Position numbers and translations under genes: made by a program
Notes under the pieces: model-generated
Databases searched by the model: none
Seen by the model: the letters and a program-made list of their open reading frames with translations, nothing else
What the model was told of the DNA's origin: nothing
Assembly (NCBI RefSeq): GCF_004402535.1
Contig: NZ_SOEY01000007.1
Location: forward strand, 124,001 to 188,000
Length of the DNA: 64,000 nt
Reading direction: 5' to 3'
From: Cryobacterium glaciale
Lineage (GTDB): Bacteria; Actinomycetota; Actinomycetes; Actinomycetales; Microbacteriaceae
Shown: positions 41,428-48,931 of the stretch, piece after piece
How positions within the stretch are numbered: the stretch's first letter is position 1
Layout of the letters: each line of letters begins with the position of its first letter

Positions 41428-42756
41428 ATGACTTCCAGCCCAACGATCGAGTCGATGCGGGTAGTGCCGGTCGCCGGCCACGACAGTATGTTGCTCAATC
41501 TCAGCGGCGCCCACGGCCCCTTCTTCACCCGCAACATCGTGCTTCTGACCGACTCGAACGGTAATACCGGAGTGGGGGAAGTCCCCGGCGGCGAGCCGAT
41601 TCGACGTACCCTGGAAGACGCGCGGGTGTTCGTGGTCGGATCGCGCCTCGGTGATTATCTGAACACCCTGCGCCGCGTGCGCCTGCAGTTCAAGGACCGC
41701 GATTCCGGTGGCCGCGGGGCGCAAACTTTTGACCTCCGCACGACCATCCACGTAGTCACCGCACTCGAAGCGGCCCACCTCGATCTTCTGGGCCAGCACC
41801 TCGGCGTGCCCGTTGCGGCTCTGCTCGGCGAGGGCCAGCAACGTGACGCCGTAGACACCCTCGGTTATCTGTTTTTTGTCGGCGACAAAAACCGAACCGA
41901 CTTGCCGTACGTGCAGACAGACCCGGGAACGGATGCCTGGTCGCAGGTTCGCCACGAGGCCGCCCTCGACCCGGAAGGCATCGTGGGGCAGGCCGAGGCC
42001 GCCTTCGAGCGCTACGGATTTCGGGATTTCAAGCTCAAGGGCGGGGTGCTTCCCGCCTGGGACGAAGCCGAGGCGATCAAGGCTCTGGCGACCCGGTTTC
42101 CCGAAGCGCGCGTCACCCTGGACCCGAATGGTGGCTGGCTGCTCGAGCAGGCTGTGGCCGTGGGTCGGTCCCTGCGCGACGTGCTCGCCTACGCCGAAGA
42201 CCCGGTCGGTGCGGAGGGCGTCTATTCCGGACGGGAGATCATGGCGGAGTTCAAACGGGCCACCGGGCTGCCAACGGCGACCAACATGATCGCGACCGAC
42301 TGGCGTGAACTGGGTCACACCATCCGTTCGAATGCCGTTGATATTCCGCTTGCAGATCCGCATTTCTGGACGATGGCCGGATCCGTGCGCGTTGCGCAGC
42401 TGTGCAACGACTGGGGATTGCAGTGGGGATCGCACTCGAACAACCACTTTGACGTGTCGCTGGCCATGTTCACCCACGTCGCTGCCGCGGCGCCCGGCAC
42501 GCCGACCGCGATCGACACACACTGGATCTGGCAGGACGGACAGAACCTCACGGCGAATCCTCCGCAGATTCGGGGCGGTCAGATCGCTGTTCCAACCGAG
42601 CCTGGACTCGGCGTGACCATCGATGAGGAGCGCCTCTTCGCCGCGCACGAACTTTATCTGAGTCGCGGACTCGGCGGTCGCGACGACTCGGTTGCGATGC
42701 AGTACCTCGTCGATGGCTGGGCGTTCGATCCTAAGCGGCCAGCCCTCGACCGGTGA
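41428..42756 (+). CDS. gudD: Glucarate dehydratase (canonical GudD)
   Basis: 442 aa from the ATG at 41428; an in-frame ATG at 41392 lies inside the previous gene. [46 protein letters not shown] is the diagnostic start of GudD. Active-site blocks are [17 protein letters not shown] (KxK), [27 protein letters not shown] and [24 protein letters not shown] (catalytic His). It dehydrates D-glucarate to 5-keto-4-deoxyglucarate (EC 4.2.1.40), feeding KdgD and the semialdehyde dehydrogenase. Confidence 0.94.
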   Translation: MTSSPTIESMRVVPVAGHDSMLLNLSGAHGPFFTRNIVLLTDSNGNTGVGEVPGGEPIRRTLEDARVFVVGSRLGDYLNTLRRVRLQFKDRDSGGRGAQTFDLRTTIHVVTALEAAHLDLLGQHLGVPVAALLGEGQQRDAVDTLGYLFFVGDKNRTDLPYVQTDPGTDAWSQVRHEAALDPEGIVGQAEAAFERYGFRDFKLKGGVLPAWDEAEAIKALATRFPEARVTLDPNGGWLLEQAVAVGRSLRDVLAYAEDPVGAEGVYSGREIMAEFKRATGLPTATNMIATDWRELGHTIRSNAVDIPLADPHFWTMAGSVRVAQLCNDWGLQWGSHSNNHFDVSLAMFTHVAAAAPGTPTAIDTHWIWQDGQNLTANPPQIRGGQIAVPTEPGLGVTIDEERLFAAHELYLSRGLGGRDDSVAMQYLVDGWAFDPKRPALDR

Positions 42757-42771
42757 AGTCGCTCACGCGCG

Positions 42772-43317
42772 CTAGTTAGTTTCAGTAGGGGCTGCACGCT
42801 GCGACAGCGGTACAAAGTTGGGGTCGTCGATGCCGACGTCGTGCTGCCAGGTGGGAGCGAGGCGACGGAGCCGCAGCATGCGCCACTGCCAGAACGCCCA
42901 GAACGTCGGCCAGAGCGCGAGCGTAGCCGGTCGACCTCGAAAAATGAGCTGGTCGCGGTACAGCGTCTTGCCGGTGCCAGCCGGATCGGGGGCGATCGCC
43001 ATGCGGTGGTCCCACAGCGTCACCGCGCTCAGCGCACCGGACACACCACGCCCGGTATCGCGCAGGATGCGCACCCCGTCGGGGCGGTGCGTGGAATTGG
43101 CGAGCCGAATGATCTGGGTGCCCATCGGCACGAGGCCGAGCATGGAGAACACGGCGGGGTGTTCACCGGGCTCCCAGCGGGTGGGAAACCCGTCGGCTTC
43201 GAGCGATTGAACCGCCATGAACGGGCTGCTCACCTCGCGAAATACGGCGGGGCTGTGGATGGCGTGCCAGGCGGCATCCGGTGTGCAGTTCAGGATCTCT
43301 TTGAGCAGTACGCGCAT
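42772..43317 (-). CDS. SRPBCC-like protein (unknown)
   Basis: 181 aa from the ATG at 43317 (MRVLLKEILNCTPDAAWHAIHSPAVFREVSSPFMAVQSLE). The start pattern xCTPDAAWHAIHSPAVFREVSSPF and the strand-rich middle (VTLWDHRMAIAPDPAGTGKTLYRDQLIFRG) suggest a START/SRPBCC hydrophobic-ligand fold. The Trp-rich segment WPTFWAFWQWRMLRLRRLAPTW closes it. There is no signal peptide or membrane span. It is divergent from the EVE gene; function unknown. Confidence 0.65.
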   Translation of the reverse strand: MRVLLKEILNCTPDAAWHAIHSPAVFREVSSPFMAVQSLEADGFPTRWEPGEHPAVFSMLGLVPMGTQIIRLANSTHRPDGVRILRDTGRGVSGALSAVTLWDHRMAIAPDPAGTGKTLYRDQLIFRGRPATLALWPTFWAFWQWRMLRLRRLAPTWQHDVGIDDPNFVPLSQRAAPTETN

Positions 43318-43342
43318 CTGCCCAGTCTGGTTGACGGTGGTC

Positions 43343-43372
43343 TGCAGTACAACTGAATGCAGTACAAATGAA
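43343..43372. repeat. 15-bp tandem duplication upstream of the EVE gene
   Basis: TGCAGTACAACTGAA is followed immediately by TGCAGTACAAATGAA (one mismatch), in the 57-bp gap between the divergent SRPBCC-like and EVE genes. It may be a duplicated regulator site or simple slippage. Confidence 0.6.
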
Positions 43373-43374
43373 GG

Positions 43375-43815
43375 GTGGCAATTCGGTTCTGGCTCGTTGT
43401 GGTGCACCGCGAGCACGTGCTCCGCGGTGTCGATCTGGGCATCGCCCGCGCCAACCGCGGCGCCGGTGACCTGATCGCCCAGATGGGCGAAGCCGACGGC
43501 ATCGTCTATTACTCGCCGAAAACGGCGATCGAAGGGGATCCGCTCAAGGAATTCACCGCGATCGGACGCATAGCGGATGCCCACGCCTACCAGGTGGGCG
43601 ACCCCGGCAGCGAGCGTCGGCCGTGGCGACGCCGTGCCGACTACGATCTGGATGCCTGGCCCACGAGCATCCGCCCGCTGTTGTCGGTGTTGCAACTGAC
43701 CCGCGGCAACCCGGACTGGGGTTTTCAACTGCGCCGCGGCGTGCTCGAGATTTCGCGGCACGACTTTGAGATGATCCGGCAGCAGATGCGCCGGCCCTCC
43801 GCCGACGATCGGTAG
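43375..43815 (+). CDS. EVE domain-containing protein
   Basis: 146 aa with a GTG start: MAIRFWLVVVHREHVLRGVDLGIARANRGAGDLIAQMGEADGIVYYSPKT matches the actinobacterial EVE subfamily, a PUA-like fold. KEFTAIGRIADAHAYQV and FQLRRGVLEISRHDFEMIRQQM complete it. EVE domains bind modified bases or RNA and occur in some defence systems, but the single-domain housekeeping form seen here has no nuclease partner nearby. Confidence 0.88.
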   Translation: MAIRFWLVVVHREHVLRGVDLGIARANRGAGDLIAQMGEADGIVYYSPKTAIEGDPLKEFTAIGRIADAHAYQVGDPGSERRPWRRRADYDLDAWPTSIRPLLSVLQLTRGNPDWGFQLRRGVLEISRHDFEMIRQQMRRPSADDR

Positions 43816-43852
43816 GGCGTTCGGTCAGCAATCCTTAATTAGACTCAAGCCC

Positions 43853-45118
43853 ATGAATGGCGATCTCTGGTGGGTACCCTCGGTCATCATTATCGGCCTC
43901 GTCGTGGCCGGAGTCTGGGCACTGGTGGGCGCCTCGCGGCGGCGTACCAGGGCCAGGCTCGGGCAGGTGAGCGCGGCGGCCACCGAGCTGGAGCGCAGCG
44001 CGGCGAGCAGCCTCGTGCGCGCCGATGACCTCGTGCAGGACGCGACCGACGAACTGAGCTTCGCGATCGCGCAGTTCGGGGAATCGTCGACGCGGGAGTT
44101 TGCGGCCGCGCTCGCTACCTCCCGTCGGCAGCTGAGCGACGCCTTCGCGCTGCAGCAGAAGCTCGACGATGCCGTGCCAGACAGCGCGGCCGAACGCACC
44201 CGCTGGAACCAGCAGATCGTGCAGCTCGCCGACGAGGCGACCGGCCGGCTGAACAGCCAGGCGCGCGATTTCACGGCCAAGCGCGGGGTGGAGCGCAACG
44301 CGCCGCAGCAGCTCGACGAGCTGCGCCGCCGACAGGGCCGGGTGTCCGACCGGGTCGCGGGCGGCGCGAGCACCCTCACCCGGCTGGGCCTGAGCTATTC
44401 TTCGGCGGCTCTCGCGCCGATCAGCGGCAACGTCGGCCGGGCGCGCACGGCTCTGGACGCGGCCAGGGCGAGTGCGGATGCCGCAGCGGCCCGCCTCGAC
44501 GCGGCATCCGCTGAGCCGGTCGGTGAGCAGTTGCAGGCCGCCGAGCACGCCCTGTTCCAGGCCACGCAGCTGCTCGATGCGATCGAAACCGGCGAGGATC
44601 AGCTGCATCGCGGCTTCGCCAATCTGCAGCAGGCTCTGGATGCTGCCGGCACCGAACTCGCCGAGGCTCGCGCCCTGCGCGATGGTCACGAGGAATCCGA
44701 CGCGAGCGCTTCGCTCAACCAGGTGATCACCGACGCCGCGTCGGTTCAGGCGTCTCTGCGCGAGCCCGGACGGCGCAGTGACCCGGCCGCGGATCTCGTG
44801 GCTTTGGAGGCGGCGATGAACGGGCTGGACAGCATCCGTTCGGAGGCGCGCAACCGCCAGCTGCGCCTCGATAACGCGCGCACCGCCCTGGCCGGCGCGC
44901 TGCTCACCGCGCGCAGCCAGATCACCGTCACCCACGACTTTGTTGCCGCCCATCGCAGCCGGGTGCAGGCCGCAGCCCGCACCCGGCTGGCCGAAGCCGA
45001 ACGGCAGCTGGCGCTCGCGGTGGCCGAGGCAGACCCGGTGACCGCGCTCGACACCGCGCGGCGCTCGATGACGCTGGCAACGGATGCCGACGCCCTCGCC
45101 CGCTACGACACCCACTAG
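43853..45118 (+). CDS. Membrane-anchored coiled-coil protein, like the C-terminal half of TPM-domain proteins
   Basis: 421 aa. One N-terminal transmembrane segment (residues about 8-28, VPSVIIIGLVVAGVWALVGAS) is followed by almost 390 residues of Ala/Arg/Asp/Gln-rich coiled coil. Patterns such as AASSLVRADDLVQDATDELSFAIAQFGE and ARTALDAARASADAAAARLDAASAEPV match the helical region that follows the TPM domain in actinobacterial TPM proteins, yet no TPM domain is present here. A scaffolding role at the membrane is likely, but this is inference. Confidence 0.6.
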   Translation: MNGDLWWVPSVIIIGLVVAGVWALVGASRRRTRARLGQVSAAATELERSAASSLVRADDLVQDATDELSFAIAQFGESSTREFAAALATSRRQLSDAFALQQKLDDAVPDSAAERTRWNQQIVQLADEATGRLNSQARDFTAKRGVERNAPQQLDELRRRQGRVSDRVAGGASTLTRLGLSYSSAALAPISGNVGRARTALDAARASADAAAARLDAASAEPVGEQLQAAEHALFQATQLLDAIETGEDQLHRGFANLQQALDAAGTELAEARALRDGHEESDASASLNQVITDAASVQASLREPGRRSDPAADLVALEAAMNGLDSIRSEARNRQLRLDNARTALAGALLTARSQITVTHDFVAAHRSRVQAAARTRLAEAERQLALAVAEADPVTALDTARRSMTLATDADALARYDTH

Positions 45119-45134
45119 CTCCCCGCTCGCGTGA

Positions 45135-45629
45135 CTACGGTCCAGCGGATGCCGCGGCCCGGCGCCGAATCGCCGGCGTGATCTCGCGCCGCAACCAGGT
45201 GATCGCGTGTGCCTGGTCGAAGCGGCGGGCGCAGAGGCCGCAGGCCAGGGGGCGGGTTGGTTGCCGATACCGAAAGTGCGTGTGGCCGGCGGGGCAGGTG
45301 CCGACCCAGGGCGCGAGCTCGTTGGCGATCTCTCCGTCGTGTGTGCGCTTACCGTCGTAGCCGAGATCGTGCGCCATCTTCTTCCAGCGCGGTCCGTGCC
45401 CGGCGCGCGGGCCGGCCAGGGCGTGGGCGAGCTCGTGCAGCAGGATCTGGTGGACGTCGTCGTCGGCATAGCGCGAGGCGAGGTAGCGCGACACGGTGAT
45501 GTGCTTCTTGCTAAAATTACAGAGCCCGGCCCGCTTCTTCGCGTTGTCGAAGCCGAAGGTCCAGGCCGGGTCGAGGTGCAGCACAATGAGGGCGTCAGCC
45601 CATCGGCGCACCTGAGCGAGGTCGGCCAC
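45135..45629 (-). CDS. SprT-like zinc metalloprotease-fold protein
   Basis: 164 aa with a GTG start that shares one base with the previous stop (TAGTG). WTFGFDNAKKRAGLCNFSKKHITVSRYLA, ILLHELAHALAGPRAGHGPRWKKMAHDLGYDG (the HExxH zinc site with a third ligand) and GTCPAGHTHFRYRQPTRPLACGLCARRF (C-terminal zinc ribbon) are the SprT/SPRTN signatures. It is probably a DNA-protein crosslink protease or an uncharacterised SprT relative. Confidence 0.92.
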   Translation of the reverse strand: MADLAQVRRWADALIVLHLDPAWTFGFDNAKKRAGLCNFSKKHITVSRYLASRYADDDVHQILLHELAHALAGPRAGHGPRWKKMAHDLGYDGKRTHDGEIANELAPWVGTCPAGHTHFRYRQPTRPLACGLCARRFDQAHAITWLRREITPAIRRRAAASAGP

Positions 45630-46816
45630 TAAGGACCAACCTCGACTTGGCGCAATGCAACCTGATAGAGCCGGTCGTCGCCGACCGCCGGGGAGCCCCG
45701 GCCATCCGTATTGTTACTCACAAACCACAGTGTGCCAGCCGGCCCCGACACCACGTCGCGCAACCGGCCATATTCGTTGACAAACCACTCGGTGGGGACG
45801 GCTGTGGAGGAGTCAGCACCAGTTGAGGTGCGCACGATCGGGATACTCCACAGCCGTTCACCACGCAGGCTCGCCATGAAGATGGTGTCGTTCACGATGG
45901 CGATGCCGCTCGGGCTGGCCTGGTTGGTCGACCACTGCTGCTGGGGATCGAGATACGCCGGGTCGCTGGCCTGGCCCTCGACGAGCGGCCAGCCGTAGTT
46001 GCCGCCGGGCACGACGCGGTTGAGCTCGTCCCAGGTGTTCTGGCCGAACTCGCTCGCCCACAGCTGGCCGCGCGAATCCCAGGCCAGGCCCTGCGGATTC
46101 CGATGCCCGAACGAGTACACGAGCGTGCCGAACGGGTTGTCCTCCGGCACGCCTCCGGTCGCGGTCAGGCGCAGAATTTTACCCCCGAGAACGTCGAGGT
46201 TCTGGGCGTTGGCGGGGTTTCCGGCGTCCCCGGCGCTCGCGTAGAGCAGGCCGTCCGGTCCGAAGGCGATACGACCGCCATTGTGATTGCCGGCCCGCGG
46301 GATCGAATCCACAACCGGGGTGGGCGCCCCGAGGGTGTGGCTGCCGGGGGAGCCGGCCAGCGGCATCCGCTCGATGCGGTTGTCGGTCGCGGTGGAGAAA
46401 TAGGCGTAGACCCAGCCGGCGCCGCCGGGAGCCGCTTCGTCGGCCAGAAAGGCCAGGCCGAGCAGTCCGCCTTCACCATTGGGTTCCGCTGCCTCGACCG
46501 TACCGGCCTCACGCAGGCTGCCGTCGGGCAGCAACTCGCGCACCCGCGTCGTATCGCGTTCGCTGATGAGCGTGGCGCCATCCGGCAGCCGCAGAATCGA
46601 CCACGGAGCCTCGAGTCCCGAGGCGATCACGACCGGTTCGCCGACCGGATGCACCGGGGCCAGGTTGGCGGTCGCGGTCTCGGCCGGTGCGGGTTCGGCC
46701 GGTGTCGACGTCGCCGGTGTGGCGCGCGGCGCCTCGGCGCTGCAGGCGGCCACTGCCAGAACCAGCAGGGCGGCCGACGCGGTGGCCACCGCGCGCCGAA
46801 ACGCTTGAAAAGTCAT
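45629..46816 (-). CDS. PQQ-type sugar (glucose/sorbosone) dehydrogenase lipoprotein
   Basis: 395 aa. Signal peptide TASAALLVLAVAAC with lipobox Cys25 and a Thr/Pro/Ala-rich linker. The six-bladed propeller has the family motifs GLEAPWSILRLPDGATLISERDTTRVRELL, GEGGLLGLAFLAD, AGNHNGGRIAFGPDGLLYASAGDAGNPANAQN, YSFGHRNPQGLAWDSRGQLWASEFGQNTWDELN and NYGWPLVEG. The GNHNGG and FGHRNPQG blocks carry the catalytic His/Arg. It is probably an extracytoplasmic aldose oxidase; cofactor dependence on PQQ is assumed from the family. Confidence 0.92.
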   Translation of the reverse strand: MTFQAFRRAVATASAALLVLAVAACSAEAPRATPATSTPAEPAPAETATANLAPVHPVGEPVVIASGLEAPWSILRLPDGATLISERDTTRVRELLPDGSLREAGTVEAAEPNGEGGLLGLAFLADEAAPGGAGWVYAYFSTATDNRIERMPLAGSPGSHTLGAPTPVVDSIPRAGNHNGGRIAFGPDGLLYASAGDAGNPANAQNLDVLGGKILRLTATGGVPEDNPFGTLVYSFGHRNPQGLAWDSRGQLWASEFGQNTWDELNRVVPGGNYGWPLVEGQASDPAYLDPQQQWSTNQASPSGIAIVNDTIFMASLRGERLWSIPIVRTSTGADSSTAVPTEWFVNEYGRLRDVVSGPAGTLWFVSNNTDGRGSPAVGDDRLYQVALRQVEVGP

Positions 46817-46890
46817 CGTTCACCTCGCCTTCGTGGTGAACACAGCATGCCCGAGAAGTCGTTCGACGGCTACTTTCCGGCTGCGATGGG

Positions 46891-46982
46891 GCATAACTCC
46901 TGCAATTTCTGGTCGAACGCATCGGGTGCCGCGTGATTCAGGGCCTGTTTCGATCGTCTGCGCCGAATTGCAGGAGTTATGC
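46891..46982. repeat. Intergenic inverted-end repeat element, copy 2
   Basis: GCATAACTCCTGCAA (46891-46905) and TTGCAGGAGTTATGC (46968-46982) are perfect 15-bp inverted ends of a 92-bp element, the same ends as at 15334-15429. GCCGAA directly inside the right end is shared by both copies, whereas the interior is only loosely similar. It fills the gap between the divergently arranged sugar dehydrogenase start and the end of the TPR gene. Confidence 0.8.
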
Positions 46983-46993
46983 ACGGAGGCAGG

Positions 46994-47581
46994 TCAGGCC
47001 TGGGGGCCTCGAGCGGCGATGTGCGATTCCACGACGGCCACGGCGAGCAGCGAACTGTCGAGTTCGTCGGCGTCGGCGCCGTCTTTCTCGCGCAGGAACA
47101 CCGCAGCCGTGAAGTCCGCGAGCGCGCCCTCGAGGTTGCCCTGGTCGAAGTACACCTTGCCGCGGTGCTGCCGGGCGTAGGCGGCCAGCCGGGACCACTC
47201 GTGCACCTCGGAGTCGAGGATGCAGTGCGTCAGCTCGCTCGCGGCCTCGTCGAGCTTGCCCTGGAACTGCAGAACCTGGGCCCGACGGATGCGACTGGCC
47301 ACCGCCTGCTCCCGATTACCGGTGAAGCGGGACTGGCGCAGTGCCTCATTCGCGATTTCCCAGGCCTCATCAAGCCGGCCGACCAGGCGCAGCAGGGCGA
47401 CCTTCTCGTTGAGCGCGGCCAGGCTGCGCAGGTTGCCGAGCTCGGTGAGACGCTCGCCGGCGGCCAGCAGGTCAACTTTTTCGCGCAGGGTGATGGGATC
47501 GTAACCGATGATGAAACTCAGGGTGTGTTCCTGTAATGACGAGGGCGGCCAGGGCCGCGGGAGATTGACGGGTGCCCCCAG
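46994..47581 (-). CDS. TPR-repeat protein
   Basis: About 195 aa if started at the TTG at 47581. The only good alternative in frame is a GTG at 47302, but conserved-looking sequence (EHTLSFIIGYDPITLREKVDLLAAGERLTELGNLRSLAALNEKVALLRLVGRLDEAWEIANEALRQS) lies upstream of it. At least three TPR-like helix pairs are visible, including RRAQVLQFQGKLDEAASELTHCI and HRGKVYFDQGNLEGALADFTAAVFLREKDG. There is no signal peptide. Function unknown; probably a protein-protein scaffold. Confidence 0.7.
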   Translation of the reverse strand: MGAPVNLPRPWPPSSLQEHTLSFIIGYDPITLREKVDLLAAGERLTELGNLRSLAALNEKVALLRLVGRLDEAWEIANEALRQSRFTGNREQAVASRIRRAQVLQFQGKLDEAASELTHCILDSEVHEWSRLAAYARQHRGKVYFDQGNLEGALADFTAAVFLREKDGADADELDSSLLAVAVVESHIAARGPQA

Positions 47582-47687
47582 AGTACCGCCGCCGGTGTGA
47601 ATTCGGCCGAAGCTGCGGCGGTGTCGCGCTGTCCGGGGTGCAGTTGGGGGAACGCTGCCCGGCGGGCAGTTCGGAACGGATGTCGCG

Positions 47688-48578
47688 CTAGTGCCCGATC
47701 TGAAAAACCGTGCGACCGGGAAGCGGCGACTGCGTCGAGGTCTCGTCGGTTGCCGCGAGCGATCCGGCCATGAACTGCCTAAGTTCGGTTCCTTCGATCA
47801 CCTTCGCCGGGTGCGGTCCGTTCGCGAGCAGCCGCGGAATCCAATTGAGGTCGATCGGCGTGTGCGCCGCAACGAAGACGATGTTGCCGAAACGGCGGCC
47901 CTTGAGCACCTGCGTCTCGGCGAATCCGATCACGTGTTCGAACACCGCTGAGAGGGTTGCGGCCTGGCCGCGCGCGAACGCGAGGCCGGGGCCATCCGCT
48001 ACGTTGACGGCGAGCACGCCGCGCGGCGACAAGAGCGGAGCGGCGAGAGCGAAGAATTCGCGGCTCGTCACGTGCTTCGGGGTGCGCGCTCCCGAGAAGA
48101 TATCGACCACGACGAGGTCGACGGCACCCTGCAGTCCGGCGGGCAGCTTGCCGAGCACCTCGCGGGCATCGCCGTGGCGAACCCGCAATTGGGCGCGTTT
48201 GTCCCACGGCAGAACCTGGCGAACGAGGTCGATCAGGTCGCTCTCGATCTCGACCACCTGCTGGCGTGACCCCGGCCGGGTCGCCTCGACGTAGCGCGGC
48301 AGGGTGAGGGCGCCGGCCCCGAGGTGCACGGCGGTGATCGGCTCGTGCGGGTCACCGAGCAGGTCGATCACGTGCCCGATGCGCTGGATGTACTCGAAGA
48401 ACAACTCCTCGGGGTGGTCGATGTTTACGTGCGACTGCGGCGTACCGTCGACCACGAGCTGAAAACTTCCAGGGGTGAACCGGTCAGGTTCGATCACCGC
48501 CGTGTGTCCGCTCAACTTCAACACGACAGACGGATGCCCCGCATCGCCGTCGCCGTCACCCTTACTCCCAGTACTCAT
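47688..48578 (-). CDS. Spermidine synthase-like methyltransferase-fold protein
   Basis: 296 aa from the ATG at 48578. SPDR-type N-terminal strands (LKLSGHTAVIEPDRFTPGSFQLVVDGTPQSHVNIDHPEELFFEYIQRIGHVIDLL) are followed by the Rossmann core ITAVHLGAGALTLPRYVEATRPGSRQQVVEIESDLIDLVRQVL, VRHGDAREVL and VDLVVVDIFSGARTPKHVTSREFFALAAPLLSPRGVLAVNVAD. It resembles the fused or orphan spermidine-synthase family of actinobacteria. Polyamine activity is not assured, because the putrescine site is not conserved clearly. Confidence 0.85.
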   Translation of the reverse strand: MSTGSKGDGDGDAGHPSVVLKLSGHTAVIEPDRFTPGSFQLVVDGTPQSHVNIDHPEELFFEYIQRIGHVIDLLGDPHEPITAVHLGAGALTLPRYVEATRPGSRQQVVEIESDLIDLVRQVLPWDKRAQLRVRHGDAREVLGKLPAGLQGAVDLVVVDIFSGARTPKHVTSREFFALAAPLLSPRGVLAVNVADGPGLAFARGQAATLSAVFEHVIGFAETQVLKGRRFGNIVFVAAHTPIDLNWIPRLLANGPHPAKVIEGTELRQFMAGSLAATDETSTQSPLPGRTVFQIGH

Positions 48579-48931
48579 GTTCCCCAGTCTGCGCCCTCCC
48601 TGCGCCCTCTCTGCGCGGCTGCGCCGCACCATCCGTTTCGCGAGAGCGGGAAATTCGTTGCTTCGGCACCTCGGAAGCGACGAATTTTCCGCTTTAGCGG
48701 GCAGGGCCGGGGTGGGTTATACCTGAGAATTTGGGTAATCGCAAGATTTGGGTGGACATGTCGCGAACTGGGGCATATAGTTGATCCTTGCGCTCCCAGA
48801 CAAACTATGCCTTCATATTGCGGTCGGCTTTGCGTGTTCAAGCCACCTTGAGGCACACCTCTTTTGAGGGTCTGCGGAGTCATCACCAATAACAGTAACT
48901 AGACCTGACGGGGTCCACGGAGGTTATTTCC
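48579..48931 (+). promoter_or_regulatory. rpoB upstream region with candidate promoter
   Basis: A 353-bp gap without a gene. TTGATC (48781-48786) and ACTATG (48804-48809) with 17-bp spacing are a candidate sigma-70-type promoter, leaving a ~120-nt leader. GGAGG at 48919-48923 is the rpoB ribosome site. The call of the exact promoter is weak; a long leader before rpoB is common in actinobacteria. Confidence 0.4.

Noticed and set aside
43375..43815. EVE gene as part of a defence system
   Set aside because: It is a single-domain EVE protein with no restriction nuclease, methylase or HNH partner next to it.
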